From Helicobacter anseris (GTDB taxonomy: Bacteria > Campylobacterota > Campylobacteria > Campylobacterales > Helicobacteraceae), in contig JXTW01000001.1 of assembly GCA_004368235.1 (NCBI GenBank), positions 78,271 through 142,270 of the forward strand: a DNA stretch of 64,000 bases, read 5' to 3'. The notes under the pieces were generated by a model. That model saw only the letters and a list, made by a program, of their open reading frames with translations, was not told the origin of the DNA and did not search any database. Positions 44,749 to 54,280 of the stretch are shown here, in pieces. The number at the start of each line of letters is the position of its first letter. Position 1 is the first letter of the stretch. The position numbers and the translations under genes are program-made.

Positions 44749-46016
44749 AAAAGTTTTTTATCTTTTTGACCACTATTAGCTATCTTGCTGCTGATACCCT
44801 AAGCCAATCACAAGATGTGATTCATAGTCTTTTAACACCATTTATTGGATGGGGTCTCCATAAGCTTAGTCTATTCCATATTAATTCTCCCATTATGGCC
44901 AAATTTATCCTATCAAGCCTAACTTTCCTATTTGCCTTAAGTCTAAGCAGAATAGTTGTAACGGCTATTTTTTATGTTATGAATCTTTTTTTGCGTTTAT
45001 CTACTCAAGACAAAACTACCAAAAAAACTATTTGTCAAGGTATGATCCGCCCTGTCATCTATATATCTATAGCTATTTGTATTGATATTGCTATAGAAAT
45101 TCTCTACTATCCAAAAATCTTGCCTTTAAAGCTAAGGGATATATTTAGTCTTTTTTATATTGGACTTGCTACTTGGTTTATTATCGTACTTTTAAAATCC
45201 TATGGCACAGGACTAATGGGTAAAGCCATAAACACAAAGCAAGGAATGAGAAAAGAAGCTATTAATCTTATTTTAAAAATAAGCTATGTAGCCATCTCTA
45301 TTATAGGACTTTTAATCGCACTTAAAGAAATGGGCTTTAATGTTTCAGCTATCCTTGCTTCACTTGGTATTGGTGGGTTAGCAGTCGCATTTGCACTCAA
45401 AGATATGTTAGCAAATTTCTTTGCATCTGTAATGCTTCTTTTTGAAAATTCATTTTCACAGGGAGACTGGATAGAATGCAATGGTATAGAAGGTACTGTT
45501 GTAGAAATTGGACTTAGGCGCACTATTATTCGTACTTTTGAAAATGCTCTCATATCTATGCCAAATATCACATTATCCGATAAGCCTATTACCAACTGGA
45601 CACGACGCAAAATGGGTAGAAGGATTAAATTTAGCATAGGATTAACCTATGATTCTCCTAGAGAAAAAATTAAAAATGTTGTTGAAGAAATTCATGCTAT
45701 GCTGCTTTCTCATCCAGATATTGCTACAGATGCACAAACAATAGAATTCAACAATTATGAGCTAGCCTTTAAACAAAATGTAGTCAGTATGGAAGATTTC
45801 TTAGGATATAAGCATAATCTTTATGTAGGTCTTGATGAATTAGCAGACAGCAGTATTAATATTTTAATCTATTGTTATACCAAGAGTATCAAAAAAGTCG
45901 AATATATGGCAGCTAAACAAAATATTATTTTTAAAATTATGGAAATTGTAGAAAGGCATTCTCTTAGTTTTGCCTTTCCTTCTCAAAGTCTTTATGTAGA
46001 ATCAATGCCAAAATAG
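44745..46016 (+). CDS. MscS-family mechanosensitive ion channel
   Basis: A 423-residue inner-membrane protein with about five hydrophobic segments; a possible signal peptide at the N-terminus (KKFFIFLTTISYLAADTLS). The pore helix and beta domain are clear: FNVSAILASLGIGGLAVAFA, LKDMLANFFASVMLLFENSF, QGDWIECNGIEGTVVEIGL and RTFENALISMPN. It releases solutes on hypo-osmotic shock. It is at the end of the rightward run and converges on frdB. Confidence 0.9.
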   Translation: MKKFFIFLTTISYLAADTLSQSQDVIHSLLTPFIGWGLHKLSLFHINSPIMAKFILSSLTFLFALSLSRIVVTAIFYVMNLFLRLSTQDKTTKKTICQGMIRPVIYISIAICIDIAIEILYYPKILPLKLRDIFSLFYIGLATWFIIVLLKSYGTGLMGKAINTKQGMRKEAINLILKISYVAISIIGLLIALKEMGFNVSAILASLGIGGLAVAFALKDMLANFFASVMLLFENSFSQGDWIECNGIEGTVVEIGLRRTIIRTFENALISMPNITLSDKPITNWTRRKMGRRIKFSIGLTYDSPREKIKNVVEEIHAMLLSHPDIATDAQTIEFNNYELAFKQNVVSMEDFLGYKHNLYVGLDELADSSINILIYCYTKSIKKVEYMAAKQNIIFKIMEIVERHSLSFAFPSQSLYVESMPK

Positions 46017-46017
46017 C

Positions 46018-46764
46018 CTATTTCTTACTACCTATAGCAACCATTTTCCTACGCAAATAGGCAATCTTGCTCTGCAAGGGCAATTCTTTTGGACAAGTAT
46101 CATGACAAGCCAACAAGCTCATACAACCAAATACGCCATCATCATTACCTACAATCTCATAGAAATCCTCATCGCTTCTTTTATCATGAGGATCTATCAT
46201 AAAACGTACGATTCTATTCATACCAGCAGCACCAATAAAATCTTCTCTCATCAATTTTGTCGCACAGCTGGCTATACAACAACCACACTCAATGCATCGA
46301 TCTAGCTCAAAAACCTCTTGGGCTACATCAGGATCTATTTTTTCTTCAACCTTACTTATATCTACCTGCTCATTACCATGTATCCAACTTTCCACTCGCT
46401 TAGTCATACCAGCAAACCACTCTCCAGTATTTACACTCAAATCCTTAATTAGCTTAAATGCTGGTAATGGCATAAGTGTAATCACGCCATCCTTAAAATC
46501 CTGTGTCAAGGTTTTGCATGCTAGACGTGGGCGACCATTTATCATCATTCCACAACTACCACATATCCCAGCCCTACAAACAAAATCAAAACTCAAATCT
46601 GCATCAAATCTCTCTCTAATCATATTCAGTGCAATAAAAATAGTCATAGAGTGAGCTTCTTCAATCTTATATTCTTTAAAATGTGGCTTACTGACAGCAC
46701 TTTGTGGATCAAACTTTAAAACTCTAATAGTTAAGATTCTTCCTTGTGTTTGTGGTGCACTCAT
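46018..46764 (-). CDS. frdB: fumarate reductase iron-sulfur subunit
   Basis: FrdB carries the [2Fe-2S], [4Fe-4S] and [3Fe-4S] clusters that link the quinol site to FrdA. The 2Fe-2S domain has [20 protein letters not shown], followed by C; the C-terminal clusters are in ECGCCIASC and [14 protein letters not shown]. 248 residues. ATG overlaps the frdA stop by four bases. Confidence 0.97.
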   Translation of the reverse strand: MSAPQTQGRILTIRVLKFDPQSAVSKPHFKEYKIEEAHSMTIFIALNMIRERFDADLSFDFVCRAGICGSCGMMINGRPRLACKTLTQDFKDGVITLMPLPAFKLIKDLSVNTGEWFAGMTKRVESWIHGNEQVDISKVEEKIDPDVAQEVFELDRCIECGCCIASCATKLMREDFIGAAGMNRIVRFMIDPHDKRSDEDFYEIVGNDDGVFGCMSLLACHDTCPKELPLQSKIAYLRRKMVAIGSKK

Positions 46765-48734
46765 TTATCATCTCCCAATCTTTGATTTCTAACTTTATAT
46801 TCTGCATGCAACTCAAATGGCATTAAAGCTTCTTGTAAACTATATCTATCCCCGCCCTTTTCTTCATTTTCACGAGTAATTTTTGCAATCTCTGCATCAC
46901 GTTTTTCCTTATCAGGATGAGGGATAAAATTCCCCTTAGCTCCATATCCACGCCAATCAGGTGTAATCTCCATTTGCATAACATCTAATGGTTCATATTC
47001 TATAGTAGGCATTGTTTGATTTTCATCACTCCAGCTAGCAAGGGTACGTTTTAGCCAATTAGCATCATCTCTCTTAGGATAATCTATCCTTGTATGTGCC
47101 CCTCTAGATTCTGTTCTATCTAATGCTCCCTTAGCCACGCAAAGAGCTAGTTTTAGCATTTTAGGTACGCGGTAAGCTTCCTCTAACTCTGGATTATTAT
47201 GAAGTTTTTTATTTTTTACTTGCACACAGCGAGATTTTTTATAGAGCTCTTCTAGCTCGCTAACAGCTTCGCTTAAGCCAACTCCATCACGGAAAACCCC
47301 TACCTTATCATCCATAATCTCTTTCATCGCCTTTTTAATAGCAAAGACATCTTCTGTTCCATTGCCATTAAGCAAACTTTGCATATATTCTTCTTGTTTT
47401 AAGATAGCCTGCTTAACAATATTAGTATCAATGGAAATATCTGCATTTTCACAATAAATAGCAAAATAATCTCCAATAATCATACCAGCCACGACAGCTT
47501 CACTTACAGAGTTACCTCCAAGACGATTAAAACCATGTAAATCCCAACAGCTAGCCTCACCTGCAGCAAAAAGTCCTTTTAAATGTGTATGCCCTGTATG
47601 ATCAGTCCTAATCCCTCCCATAGAATAATGTTGCATAGGACGAATTGGCACCCATTTTTCAGCAGGATCAAGCCCAGCAAAAGTAATGGCAATATCTTGT
47701 ACATCACGTAAATTTTTTTCAATATGCGCACGACCCAAAATTGAAATATCTAGCCACACGTGTTTACCATATGGAGAATCTACTCCCTTACCGCTTTTAA
47801 TATGCTCTAAGATTCTACGACTAACCACATCTCTACTTGCGAGTTCTTTTTTCTCTGGCTCATAATCTGGCATAAAACGATACCCATCCTTATCCCTAAG
47901 TACGCCACCATCTCCTCTACATCCTTCAGTCATCAAAATACCACTTGGTACTAAGCAGGTTGGATGAAACTGAACTGCTTCCATATTACCAAGTTTAGCT
48001 ATGCCAGTCTCCATAGCTACAGCCAGACCTATGCCTTCACAAATAACCGCATTAGTCGTATTAGCATAAATCCTACCATAACCACCAGTAGCAATCAATG
48101 TCCCCTTAGCTACATAAGCTGAAATCTCTCCACTAATCAAGTCTCTAACTACTGCACCATAACAAGTACCATTATGATGGATAAGAGAAATCACCTCTTT
48201 TCTATCTTGAATGTCTGCTCCACTCTTATAGGCTTCATTTGCAACAGCATATAGCATGGTATGACCAGTTGCATCAGCAGTAAAGCAAGTGCGCCACTTT
48301 TTTGTCCCTCCAAAATCACGACTTTGGATATAACCCTCTCTATCCCTATCTTCAGTAATAGTTACATGTTCACCATTAATAACAGCTCCTCGATCCCCAG
48401 CTTTAATCCTAGTCCATGGTACACCAAAACTAGCTAACTCTCTAATAGCCTTAGGCGCTGTAGTAACAAACATTCTAGCTACCTTCTGATCACATCCCCA
48501 ATCGCTACCTTTAACTGTATCTGCAAAATGCAGATCCTCATTATCTCCTTCACTCATTTTTCCATTGCCAAGACTAGCCTGCATTCCCCCTTGTGCTGCT
48601 GCAGAGTGGCTACGTCGCACAGGCACCAAACTCAAAACAATTGTATTTAATTTTTTTCTTCTAGCAGATACTGCTGCTCTAAGTCCTGCAAGTCCTCCCC
48701 CGACAATCAAAGCATCACAATAAGTAACCTTCAT
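46761..48734 (-). CDS. frdA: fumarate reductase flavoprotein subunit
   Basis: Catalytic FAD subunit reducing fumarate to succinate in anaerobic respiration. [12 protein letters not shown]-type dinucleotide fold ([19 protein letters not shown]), the covalent-FAD histidine in [18 protein letters not shown], and the active-site region [20 protein letters not shown] followed by [15 protein letters not shown]. 657 residues. The Wolinella/Helicobacter di-haem type is indicated by the frdCAB order. Confidence 0.97.
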   Translation of the reverse strand: MKVTYCDALIVGGGLAGLRAAVSARRKKLNTIVLSLVPVRRSHSAAAQGGMQASLGNGKMSEGDNEDLHFADTVKGSDWGCDQKVARMFVTTAPKAIRELASFGVPWTRIKAGDRGAVINGEHVTITEDRDREGYIQSRDFGGTKKWRTCFTADATGHTMLYAVANEAYKSGADIQDRKEVISLIHHNGTCYGAVVRDLISGEISAYVAKGTLIATGGYGRIYANTTNAVICEGIGLAVAMETGIAKLGNMEAVQFHPTCLVPSGILMTEGCRGDGGVLRDKDGYRFMPDYEPEKKELASRDVVSRRILEHIKSGKGVDSPYGKHVWLDISILGRAHIEKNLRDVQDIAITFAGLDPAEKWVPIRPMQHYSMGGIRTDHTGHTHLKGLFAAGEASCWDLHGFNRLGGNSVSEAVVAGMIIGDYFAIYCENADISIDTNIVKQAILKQEEYMQSLLNGNGTEDVFAIKKAMKEIMDDKVGVFRDGVGLSEAVSELEELYKKSRCVQVKNKKLHNNPELEEAYRVPKMLKLALCVAKGALDRTESRGAHTRIDYPKRDDANWLKRTLASWSDENQTMPTIEYEPLDVMQMEITPDWRGYGAKGNFIPHPDKEKRDAEIAKITRENEEKGGDRYSLQEALMPFELHAEYKVRNQRLGDDK

Positions 48735-48736
48735 AA

Positions 48737-49516
48737 TTAGTTTCCTTTCCCATATTTAATAGCGTCATATTGTTTAAAAAACTGCATAGTCTGATGAGAT
48801 TCTGGCACAATGTTTTGTGAAAGACCAATCTTGACATATGCACTAAAAGTAACTAACCCTAAAGCAATGAAAAATATGCTCATTATCCATTTAATAGTCC
48901 TCAAGGTAGAGAGTTTTAGACTTTCAAACCATCCCCATTTTACGCATAAACGATACAAACCTACAGAAGCATGAATCTCTACGACAAATAGCAATACAAT
49001 ATAAAGCAGCCAATAATGTTGATGAACAAAGCGATAAGCAGAAGTATTTGGTCCGATAGTATCTGGCTGCACAAGCATAACATAAAGATGAATACTAGCA
49101 AGGAAAAACAGTGCAAATCCACTTAAAGCCTGCAAGAACCATAAACTTGTATCACTATGATGCATAACATATTTATGCGCCTTTAATATCTTAAATTGAC
49201 GATAATTAATGGGAAACTTCCTTAAAGCCAAAAAAGCATGAGCTACAAATACTACAATCACAATAAAAGCTACAATGCTTACTAAATAAGGTTGGTTATG
49301 CTCTAAAAAAGCACTCCCTTCAAAAAACTTAGCAACCTTATACATTGCACTTTCGCCAAGCAAAATACTAGAAACAAAAAACATATGCGCGATCATAAAA
49401 AGTGCTAAAAATAACCCTGTCGCACTTTGCCAAAAATCAAGCCTTGCTGGGATTTTACTAAGCTTACGCTCAGGTGTAATACCCAAATAGCCCTCTATAA
49501 TTTTTTCCTCTTGCAT
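48737..49516 (-). CDS. frdC: fumarate reductase cytochrome b subunit
   Basis: Membrane anchor with five predicted helices and two haems, oxidising menaquinol. [20 protein letters not shown] starts helix I with a haem-ligand-type His, and [40 protein letters not shown] and [17 protein letters not shown] contain further ligand histidines. 259 residues. It leads the operon; its promoter and GAGGAG site are just upstream. Confidence 0.95.
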   Translation of the reverse strand: MQEEKIIEGYLGITPERKLSKIPARLDFWQSATGLFLALFMIAHMFFVSSILLGESAMYKVAKFFEGSAFLEHNQPYLVSIVAFIVIVVFVAHAFLALRKFPINYRQFKILKAHKYVMHHSDTSLWFLQALSGFALFFLASIHLYVMLVQPDTIGPNTSAYRFVHQHYWLLYIVLLFVVEIHASVGLYRLCVKWGWFESLKLSTLRTIKWIMSIFFIALGLVTFSAYVKIGLSQNIVPESHQTMQFFKQYDAIKYGKGN

Positions 49517-49545
49517 GCCTATTCTCCTCGTAATTTAATGTTTCC

Positions 49546-49551
49546 ATTATA
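49546..49551 (-). promoter_or_regulatory. -10 element of the frdCAB operon
   Basis: Read leftward, TATAAT lies 30 bases before the frdC start, after AAAGTAG. No recognisable -35; a GAGGAG ribosome site (49524-49529) sits between it and the start. Confidence 0.55.
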
Positions 49552-49728
49552 CTACTTTTACCTTGATTTCTATAATTTTTTAAAATTTTATTTTACTTTT
49601 TATCTATTTAGCTATATAGGGGAAAATTATCAATTCAAAATACCCCTAAAAACTCATTTTAAATTGTTATGCCATTTTGTAAAAACTTAAATTATCAATC
49701 AAACTGGTATCAAAAATAAGGAAATTAT

Positions 49729-50064
49729 TTGAAACATTTTTTTCTAAACTACAACTATGCTCTTAGCATCAGCATAATCATTATCGCTTATATTTTTGGC
49801 AGTTATAGGGCAGTATGCTGGAGAGATCTTATCTAAGGGCTATCAGTGTTATTTTAATCTCACTTTTTGGGGCAAAATGACTAGAAGAAAGCTATAGCTG
49901 GGATAATTACAAGAGCTACTATACAATAGTCTGAAAAACTATTTAGCTGTGATTTTAACTTCCTTTATACAAGATTATCTTGACTTTATAGGTGCAATCA
50001 TTGTTATCATTGTTATAAGCTATCTTACTAAAGCAAGAAAAGGCACTAAACAAGCCTTTAATTA
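49729..50064 (+). pseudogene. decayed membrane-protein gene
   Basis: A start-like TTG with AAGGAA upstream opens a short hydrophobic frame (LKHFFLNYNYALSISIIIIA, then YIFGSYRAV) that ends at TAA near 49836. Hydrophobic continuation appears in other frames, the last being VILTSFIQDYLDFIGAIIVI then IVISYLTKARKGTKQAFN up to TAA at 50062-50064. At least two frameshifts and several stops interrupt it. It looks like an eroded integral-membrane gene; the ending suggests a transporter, possibly cation efflux, but I cannot name the family. The rest of the 49552-50090 gap holds the frd promoter and nothing else I can support. Confidence 0.4.
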
Positions 50065-50090
50065 AATGCTATAAGAAATAAAAATAAAGC

Positions 50091-52721
50091 TTAGCATAAC
50101 GCTAAAATTTCTTGTTTTACCTTCTTTAGTTTTTCTTGAGCTATTTGCAAATTCTGTTGATTTTGTTCTAATACAGATTTAGGTGCATTTTGAATAAAAT
50201 TTTGGTTATTAAGCATATTTTCTAGTTTTTGTATTTCTTTTAATAGTTTATTTTCTTGAGAATTGAGACGTGATTTTATCCCGCTAAGATCTAGACCTTC
50301 TAAACTTAAAAAACTCTGGCAAAACTCACTTACATCTGCAACACAATTTTGAGGTTTTTTATTTACGACTTCTAGAGTTGTAACTTTGGCACATTTTCTA
50401 ACAAATCTGCTTAAAAGCTCTAAATCTATCTGCTTATCTAGCTTAATGGCAATATGATTTATTAACCTATCTCCAAAATCAAGTAAACTTTTTACCCTGC
50501 GCACAGAAATAATACAATCTTTAATAATGCTAAATTCTAACTCCAGATTCTCATCTTGAATACAATCATTAGGAAACTCACAAATCATTATAGAATCACT
50601 ACTTTGTATATCACTTCCTTTTAGCTGATGATATAACCTCTCACTTAAAAATGGCATAAATGGGTGAATAAGGCGCATAGATTCCATAAAGATTGATCCT
50701 AGCTCAAAAACTGCTTCTTTTTGTTCTTTAGCTAGCTCAATACCCCAATCACAAAACTCCATCCATAAAAAACTATAAATACTCATAGCTGCATCATTAA
50801 AACGATAGCTATCAAGCTCATTTGCCACCTTTTTAGCCACTGCGTTAAAACGACTTTTTATATATCGACCAAGCAAAGTTTGATACTCATCAAGCTTTTT
50901 TAGCTCTTTGAAATGTTTAAAGCTGCCATCTTGCTGACTGGCATAAAGCTCTAAAAATTTGAGTGCATTTTCTAGCTTGATAATAAAAGCTTGAGTATCA
51001 TCTAGTCTCTTGCTAGAAAGCTTAATATCTCTTCCTTGCGCACATAAAATCGCTAAAGAAAAACGCAAATTATCCGCACCATATTTCTCTATCATATCCA
51101 AAGGGTCTATGACATTACCACGACTTTTACTCATTTTCTGTCCATTCTCATCTCTAACCAAAGCATGCAAATACACATCCTTAAAGGGAAGCTCTCCCAT
51201 AAGACTATCCCCGCTAAAAACCATTCTAGCCACCCAAAAAAATAAAATATCAAATCCAGTAATCAATAAAGAATTAGGATAAAAATCTTTTATATCATTT
51301 AGATTAAAAAGCTTGTTTTCTATCTTATTTCCCCAACCAAGCGTACTAAAAGCCCATAGCCCAGAGCTAAACCAAGTATCTAGCACATCGCTATCTTGAT
51401 GAATCTCCTTACTTTGACATTTAGGGCAGGCTTGCAAAATAGCTACTCTGCTTGCTGTTTTTTCTCCACAATCATCACAATACCAAACAGGAATCCTATG
51501 ACCCCACCAAAGCTGTCTAGAAATACACCAATCGCGTAAATCTCTCATCCATGCATCATAGTTATTTTTCCACTCTTTTGGGAAAAATTTCATCTTCCCT
51601 TGTGCAATTTTTTCAATACTACTCTTAGCAATATCTGCTTTTACAAACCATTGTTTAGAGATGTAAGGTTCTACAATATTGCCACAACGATAGCATTTAC
51701 CAATCTGATTTTTATGCTCTTGTATCGATTCTACATAACCATTTAATTCCAATTTTTGAACAATCTTATCTCTGGCTTCAAGACGTTCTAGTCCCTCAAA
51801 CTCTCCAGCATAATCATTTAAAATACCCTTAGAATCAAAAACCACAATTGATTCTAGCCCATGACGCTTACCTACTTCATAATCATTTATATCATGAGCT
51901 GGGGTAACCTTTACACAACCGCTACCAAAATCCATATCCACATATCTATCAGCAATGATTTCTATCTCACGATTAATTAATGGTAAAACTACTTTTTTAC
52001 CAATTAAATGTTGATATCGAGAATCATCTGGATGCACCATTACTGCTACATCACCAAAATAAGTTTCTGGACGCGTAGTAGCTACAATAAGGTATTCATT
52101 ACTTCCTAAAATAGGATAACGCAAATAATAAAGTTTGCCATTATTTTCTTCATACTCTACTTCAATATCTGAAAGTGCACCATCATGAGTACACCAATTT
52201 ACCATGTAATCACCCTGTATAATTAGCCCTCTTTCATACCACTCTACAAAAGCTTCCCTAACTGCATTTTCTAAGCCCTCATCCATAGTAAATCTTTGAC
52301 GAGACCAAGCTGGAGAAATCCCGAGTTTACGCATTTGATGGATTATTTTACCCCCACTCTCCTCTTTCCATTCCCACACTTTTTTAACAAACTCATCACG
52401 TCCTAAAGATTCTTTGCTAATACCCTTAGCTAAAAGCTGCTTTTCTACAATATTTTGCGTAGCAATCCCTGCATGATCAAGCCCTGGTTGATAAAGAGTT
52501 TTAAAACCACTCATACGCTTATAACGCACAATGATATCTTGCAAAGAAAAAGTGAGGGCATGCCCTATATGCAATACTCCTGTAACATTAGGTGGAGGCA
52601 TCATAATGCTAAATTTTTTATCACTATTTTGTATTTTTTTATTTCCATCTATTTCAAATAAACCACTAGCCTCCCATAGTGCGTAAATCTGTTCATCATT
52701 TAGCTTTTTTTGATCGCTCAT
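50091..52721 (-). CDS. valS: valyl-tRNA synthetase
   Basis: Class I synthetase with an editing domain. PPPNVTGVLHIGHALTFSLQ holds the HIGH motif, ATTRPETYFGDVAVMVHPDD begins the editing domain, WCISRQLWWGHRIPVWYC precedes a CxxC zinc site, and GQKMSKSRGNVIDP is the KMSKS loop. The last 70 residues form the ValRS coiled-coil arm (ENKLLKEIQKLENMLNNQ, then NAPKSVLEQ). 876 residues. fliW is divergent upstream, the pairing of H. pylori HP1153-HP1154. Confidence 0.97.
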   Translation of the reverse strand: MSDQKKLNDEQIYALWEASGLFEIDGNKKIQNSDKKFSIMMPPPNVTGVLHIGHALTFSLQDIIVRYKRMSGFKTLYQPGLDHAGIATQNIVEKQLLAKGISKESLGRDEFVKKVWEWKEESGGKIIHQMRKLGISPAWSRQRFTMDEGLENAVREAFVEWYERGLIIQGDYMVNWCTHDGALSDIEVEYEENNGKLYYLRYPILGSNEYLIVATTRPETYFGDVAVMVHPDDSRYQHLIGKKVVLPLINREIEIIADRYVDMDFGSGCVKVTPAHDINDYEVGKRHGLESIVVFDSKGILNDYAGEFEGLERLEARDKIVQKLELNGYVESIQEHKNQIGKCYRCGNIVEPYISKQWFVKADIAKSSIEKIAQGKMKFFPKEWKNNYDAWMRDLRDWCISRQLWWGHRIPVWYCDDCGEKTASRVAILQACPKCQSKEIHQDSDVLDTWFSSGLWAFSTLGWGNKIENKLFNLNDIKDFYPNSLLITGFDILFFWVARMVFSGDSLMGELPFKDVYLHALVRDENGQKMSKSRGNVIDPLDMIEKYGADNLRFSLAILCAQGRDIKLSSKRLDDTQAFIIKLENALKFLELYASQQDGSFKHFKELKKLDEYQTLLGRYIKSRFNAVAKKVANELDSYRFNDAAMSIYSFLWMEFCDWGIELAKEQKEAVFELGSIFMESMRLIHPFMPFLSERLYHQLKGSDIQSSDSIMICEFPNDCIQDENLELEFSIIKDCIISVRRVKSLLDFGDRLINHIAIKLDKQIDLELLSRFVRKCAKVTTLEVVNKKPQNCVADVSEFCQSFLSLEGLDLSGIKSRLNSQENKLLKEIQKLENMLNNQNFIQNAPKSVLEQNQQNLQIAQEKLKKVKQEILALC

Positions 52722-52744
52722 TATTACATCCTTGGTGATTAAAG

Positions 52745-52761
52745 TGGTATGAGTTTTGCTT
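52745..52761 (+). promoter_or_regulatory. sigma-54 (RpoN)-type promoter of fliW
   Basis: TGGTATGAGTTTTGCTT matches the -24/-12 pattern TGGyryGN4TTGCw, with the invariant GG (52746-52747) and GC (52758-52759) spaced by exactly ten bases. A start point near 52771 would give a 30-base leader containing GGAG (52791). RpoN governs middle flagellar genes in this group. Confidence 0.7.
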
Positions 52762-52799
52762 GAATTAGTATATCAAATGTTCATCAAAAAGGAGTTTTT

Positions 52800-53189
52800 A
52801 TGACCTATGAATTAAAATCACCCATATTAGGATTTGAGCATCTATCCAAGGTGCAATTAATAAAAATTGATTCTATCTTAGCTAAAATACAAAGCAAATC
52901 AGAAAAATTTGAAATTTACCTAGTAAATCCTTATGTATTACGAGAATATTCTTTTGATATTCCCAAAAATATTCAACTTTTATTAGATCTTAAAAAAGAT
53001 TCTCAAGTAGAAGTTTATTGTGTTCTGGTTTTACAAAAAGATTTAGAAAATTCTTTGGTTAATTTTTTAGCACCCATTATCTTTAATCATGATAATAATA
53101 CGGCTGCTCAAATACCTCTAGCAATGAAAGACTATCCAGATTTTGATTTTACAGCTCCTCTTTATAGCTTTATCAAAAAAAGTGCCTAA
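52800..53189 (+). CDS. fliW: flagellar assembly factor FliW
   Basis: FliW binds flagellin and antagonises the translational regulator CsrA. GFEHLSKVQLIKIDSILAKI resembles the usual FliW start (IxGFxxLxxy), and the beta-rich middle contains LVNPYVLREYSFDIPKNIQ and VLVLQKDLENSLVNFLAPII as in FliW. 129 residues. Its position beside valS matches one of the two fliW copies of H. pylori. A sigma-54-type promoter precedes it. The 3' end overlaps the convergent NifS-like gene by four bases. Confidence 0.85.
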   Translation: MTYELKSPILGFEHLSKVQLIKIDSILAKIQSKSEKFEIYLVNPYVLREYSFDIPKNIQLLLDLKKDSQVEVYCVLVLQKDLENSLVNFLAPIIFNHDNNTAAQIPLAMKDYPDFDFTAPLYSFIKKSA

Positions 53190-54226
53190 AGCCCTATAGC
53201 TTTAATCTGCTTATAACTTTGAGCTAAGATTAAAGCTAATTTCTCTAAATCAGAAATAGCCTTTATAGACAATGATATAAGCTCTCTACTTTCATTCTCG
53301 CTATATCCCATTTTTTGTAAAACAAAAGAGGGTCTAAAAAGTCCAAAAAGACATTCTTGTCCATTTGCTCCATATACTTCTTTAATAAATAAATCTTGTA
53401 ATAAAAGTCTAGCCTTAATACCAGCAAATCTTAGTGCCAGCGTGTTGGATGCACTATTTTTAATAGGAACAAAAAGATTAATACATTCTCCTAGAGCATC
53501 TCGCAAATATTTAAATAAATCTTCTCTATTAAAAAGTTCTATATTTTTTTGCTCTACAAATACACAACAATCCACTAAAGCATATTCAAGTGCTTCAAAA
53601 AATCTTGCATTCTCACTTATATGACAAAATTCTAAATCCAAACTATAAAAAAATGCACCTAATCCCCTCACAAGACCGATAGTCTCTGCATTTACTAAAT
53701 AAGCAATACGATCATCTACAAGTTTTATACCCTCACCCTGTAAAAAAGATAGGCTAACATCCCAAACTAAGCAAAACTCATCTATACGTTTTTTAATAAA
53801 ATTAAATATCTCATCCAAGTCATTAACACTAAAAATATCTTGATTAATCGAAGGGAAAATAAATACTCTACAGCCTGAAACAATTGCCTCATTTAATAAA
53901 TCAAAATCTATCTTACCATCCTTAAGCAATAAGATCTCTCGTGAGCTAAGCATACTAGCTGCCAAAAAAACCTGCTGATGATTGCCAATCCCATAGCAAA
54001 TCTCAGAGTTAAACCTCTTAGCTAAATATGTAAAAAGTCCTTGTAGGCTTAAGGAATCAAAGCCAATTTGTATTGCCTTTTTCTTCCCTATTTTTTCTAA
54101 AAGCCTCTCCTTATTTTCTCTACAAACTGAAGGTAAAAAAATATTCTCATTTGGAAAATCCAAATTAATCAGAATCTCATTAGCTTTTTTATTAAGTGGT
54201 GGATTGTGTAAAAACTCTATATGCAT
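53186..54226 (-). CDS. NifS/cysteine-desulfurase-like protein lacking the PLP lysine
   Basis: A 346-residue protein that follows a class V aminotransferase (NifS/IscS) along its length: KIDFDLLNEAIVSGCRVFIF aligns with the domain before the cofactor site, LVWDVSLSFLQGEGIK with the DATQSxGK segment, LVNAETIGLVRGLGAFFYSL with SGHKxxGPKGIGALYV, and RPSFVLQKMGYSENES with the Cys-loop exit (PSxVLxAMGL). At the Schiff-base position (K of GHK) the sequence reads Glu. A Cys (QECLFG) lies near the usual catalytic Cys. It is probably not a PLP desulfurase; a structural or regulatory role is inference. ATG at 54226 after GGGGAG is chosen over TTG at 54238. It follows two glycosyltransferase genes on the same strand. 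Confidence 0.7.
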   Translation of the reverse strand: MHIEFLHNPPLNKKANEILINLDFPNENIFLPSVCRENKERLLEKIGKKKAIQIGFDSLSLQGLFTYLAKRFNSEICYGIGNHQQVFLAASMLSSREILLLKDGKIDFDLLNEAIVSGCRVFIFPSINQDIFSVNDLDEIFNFIKKRIDEFCLVWDVSLSFLQGEGIKLVDDRIAYLVNAETIGLVRGLGAFFYSLDLEFCHISENARFFEALEYALVDCCVFVEQKNIELFNREDLFKYLRDALGECINLFVPIKNSASNTLALRFAGIKARLLLQDLFIKEVYGANGQECLFGLFRPSFVLQKMGYSENESRELISLSIKAISDLEKLALILAQSYKQIKAIGL

Positions 54227-54280
54227 TTTTCTCCCCAATAGTAAATTCTGGGATTATTTTAAGTTTTTAGAAATAATATT

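Noticed and set aside
46292-46654. 120-codon forward frame opposite frdB
   Set aside because: Antisense to frdB cysteine motifs; no independent signals.
49427-49690. 87-codon forward frame across the frdC 5' end
   Set aside because: It covers the frdC start, its ribosome site and promoter on the opposite strand and has no recognisable product.
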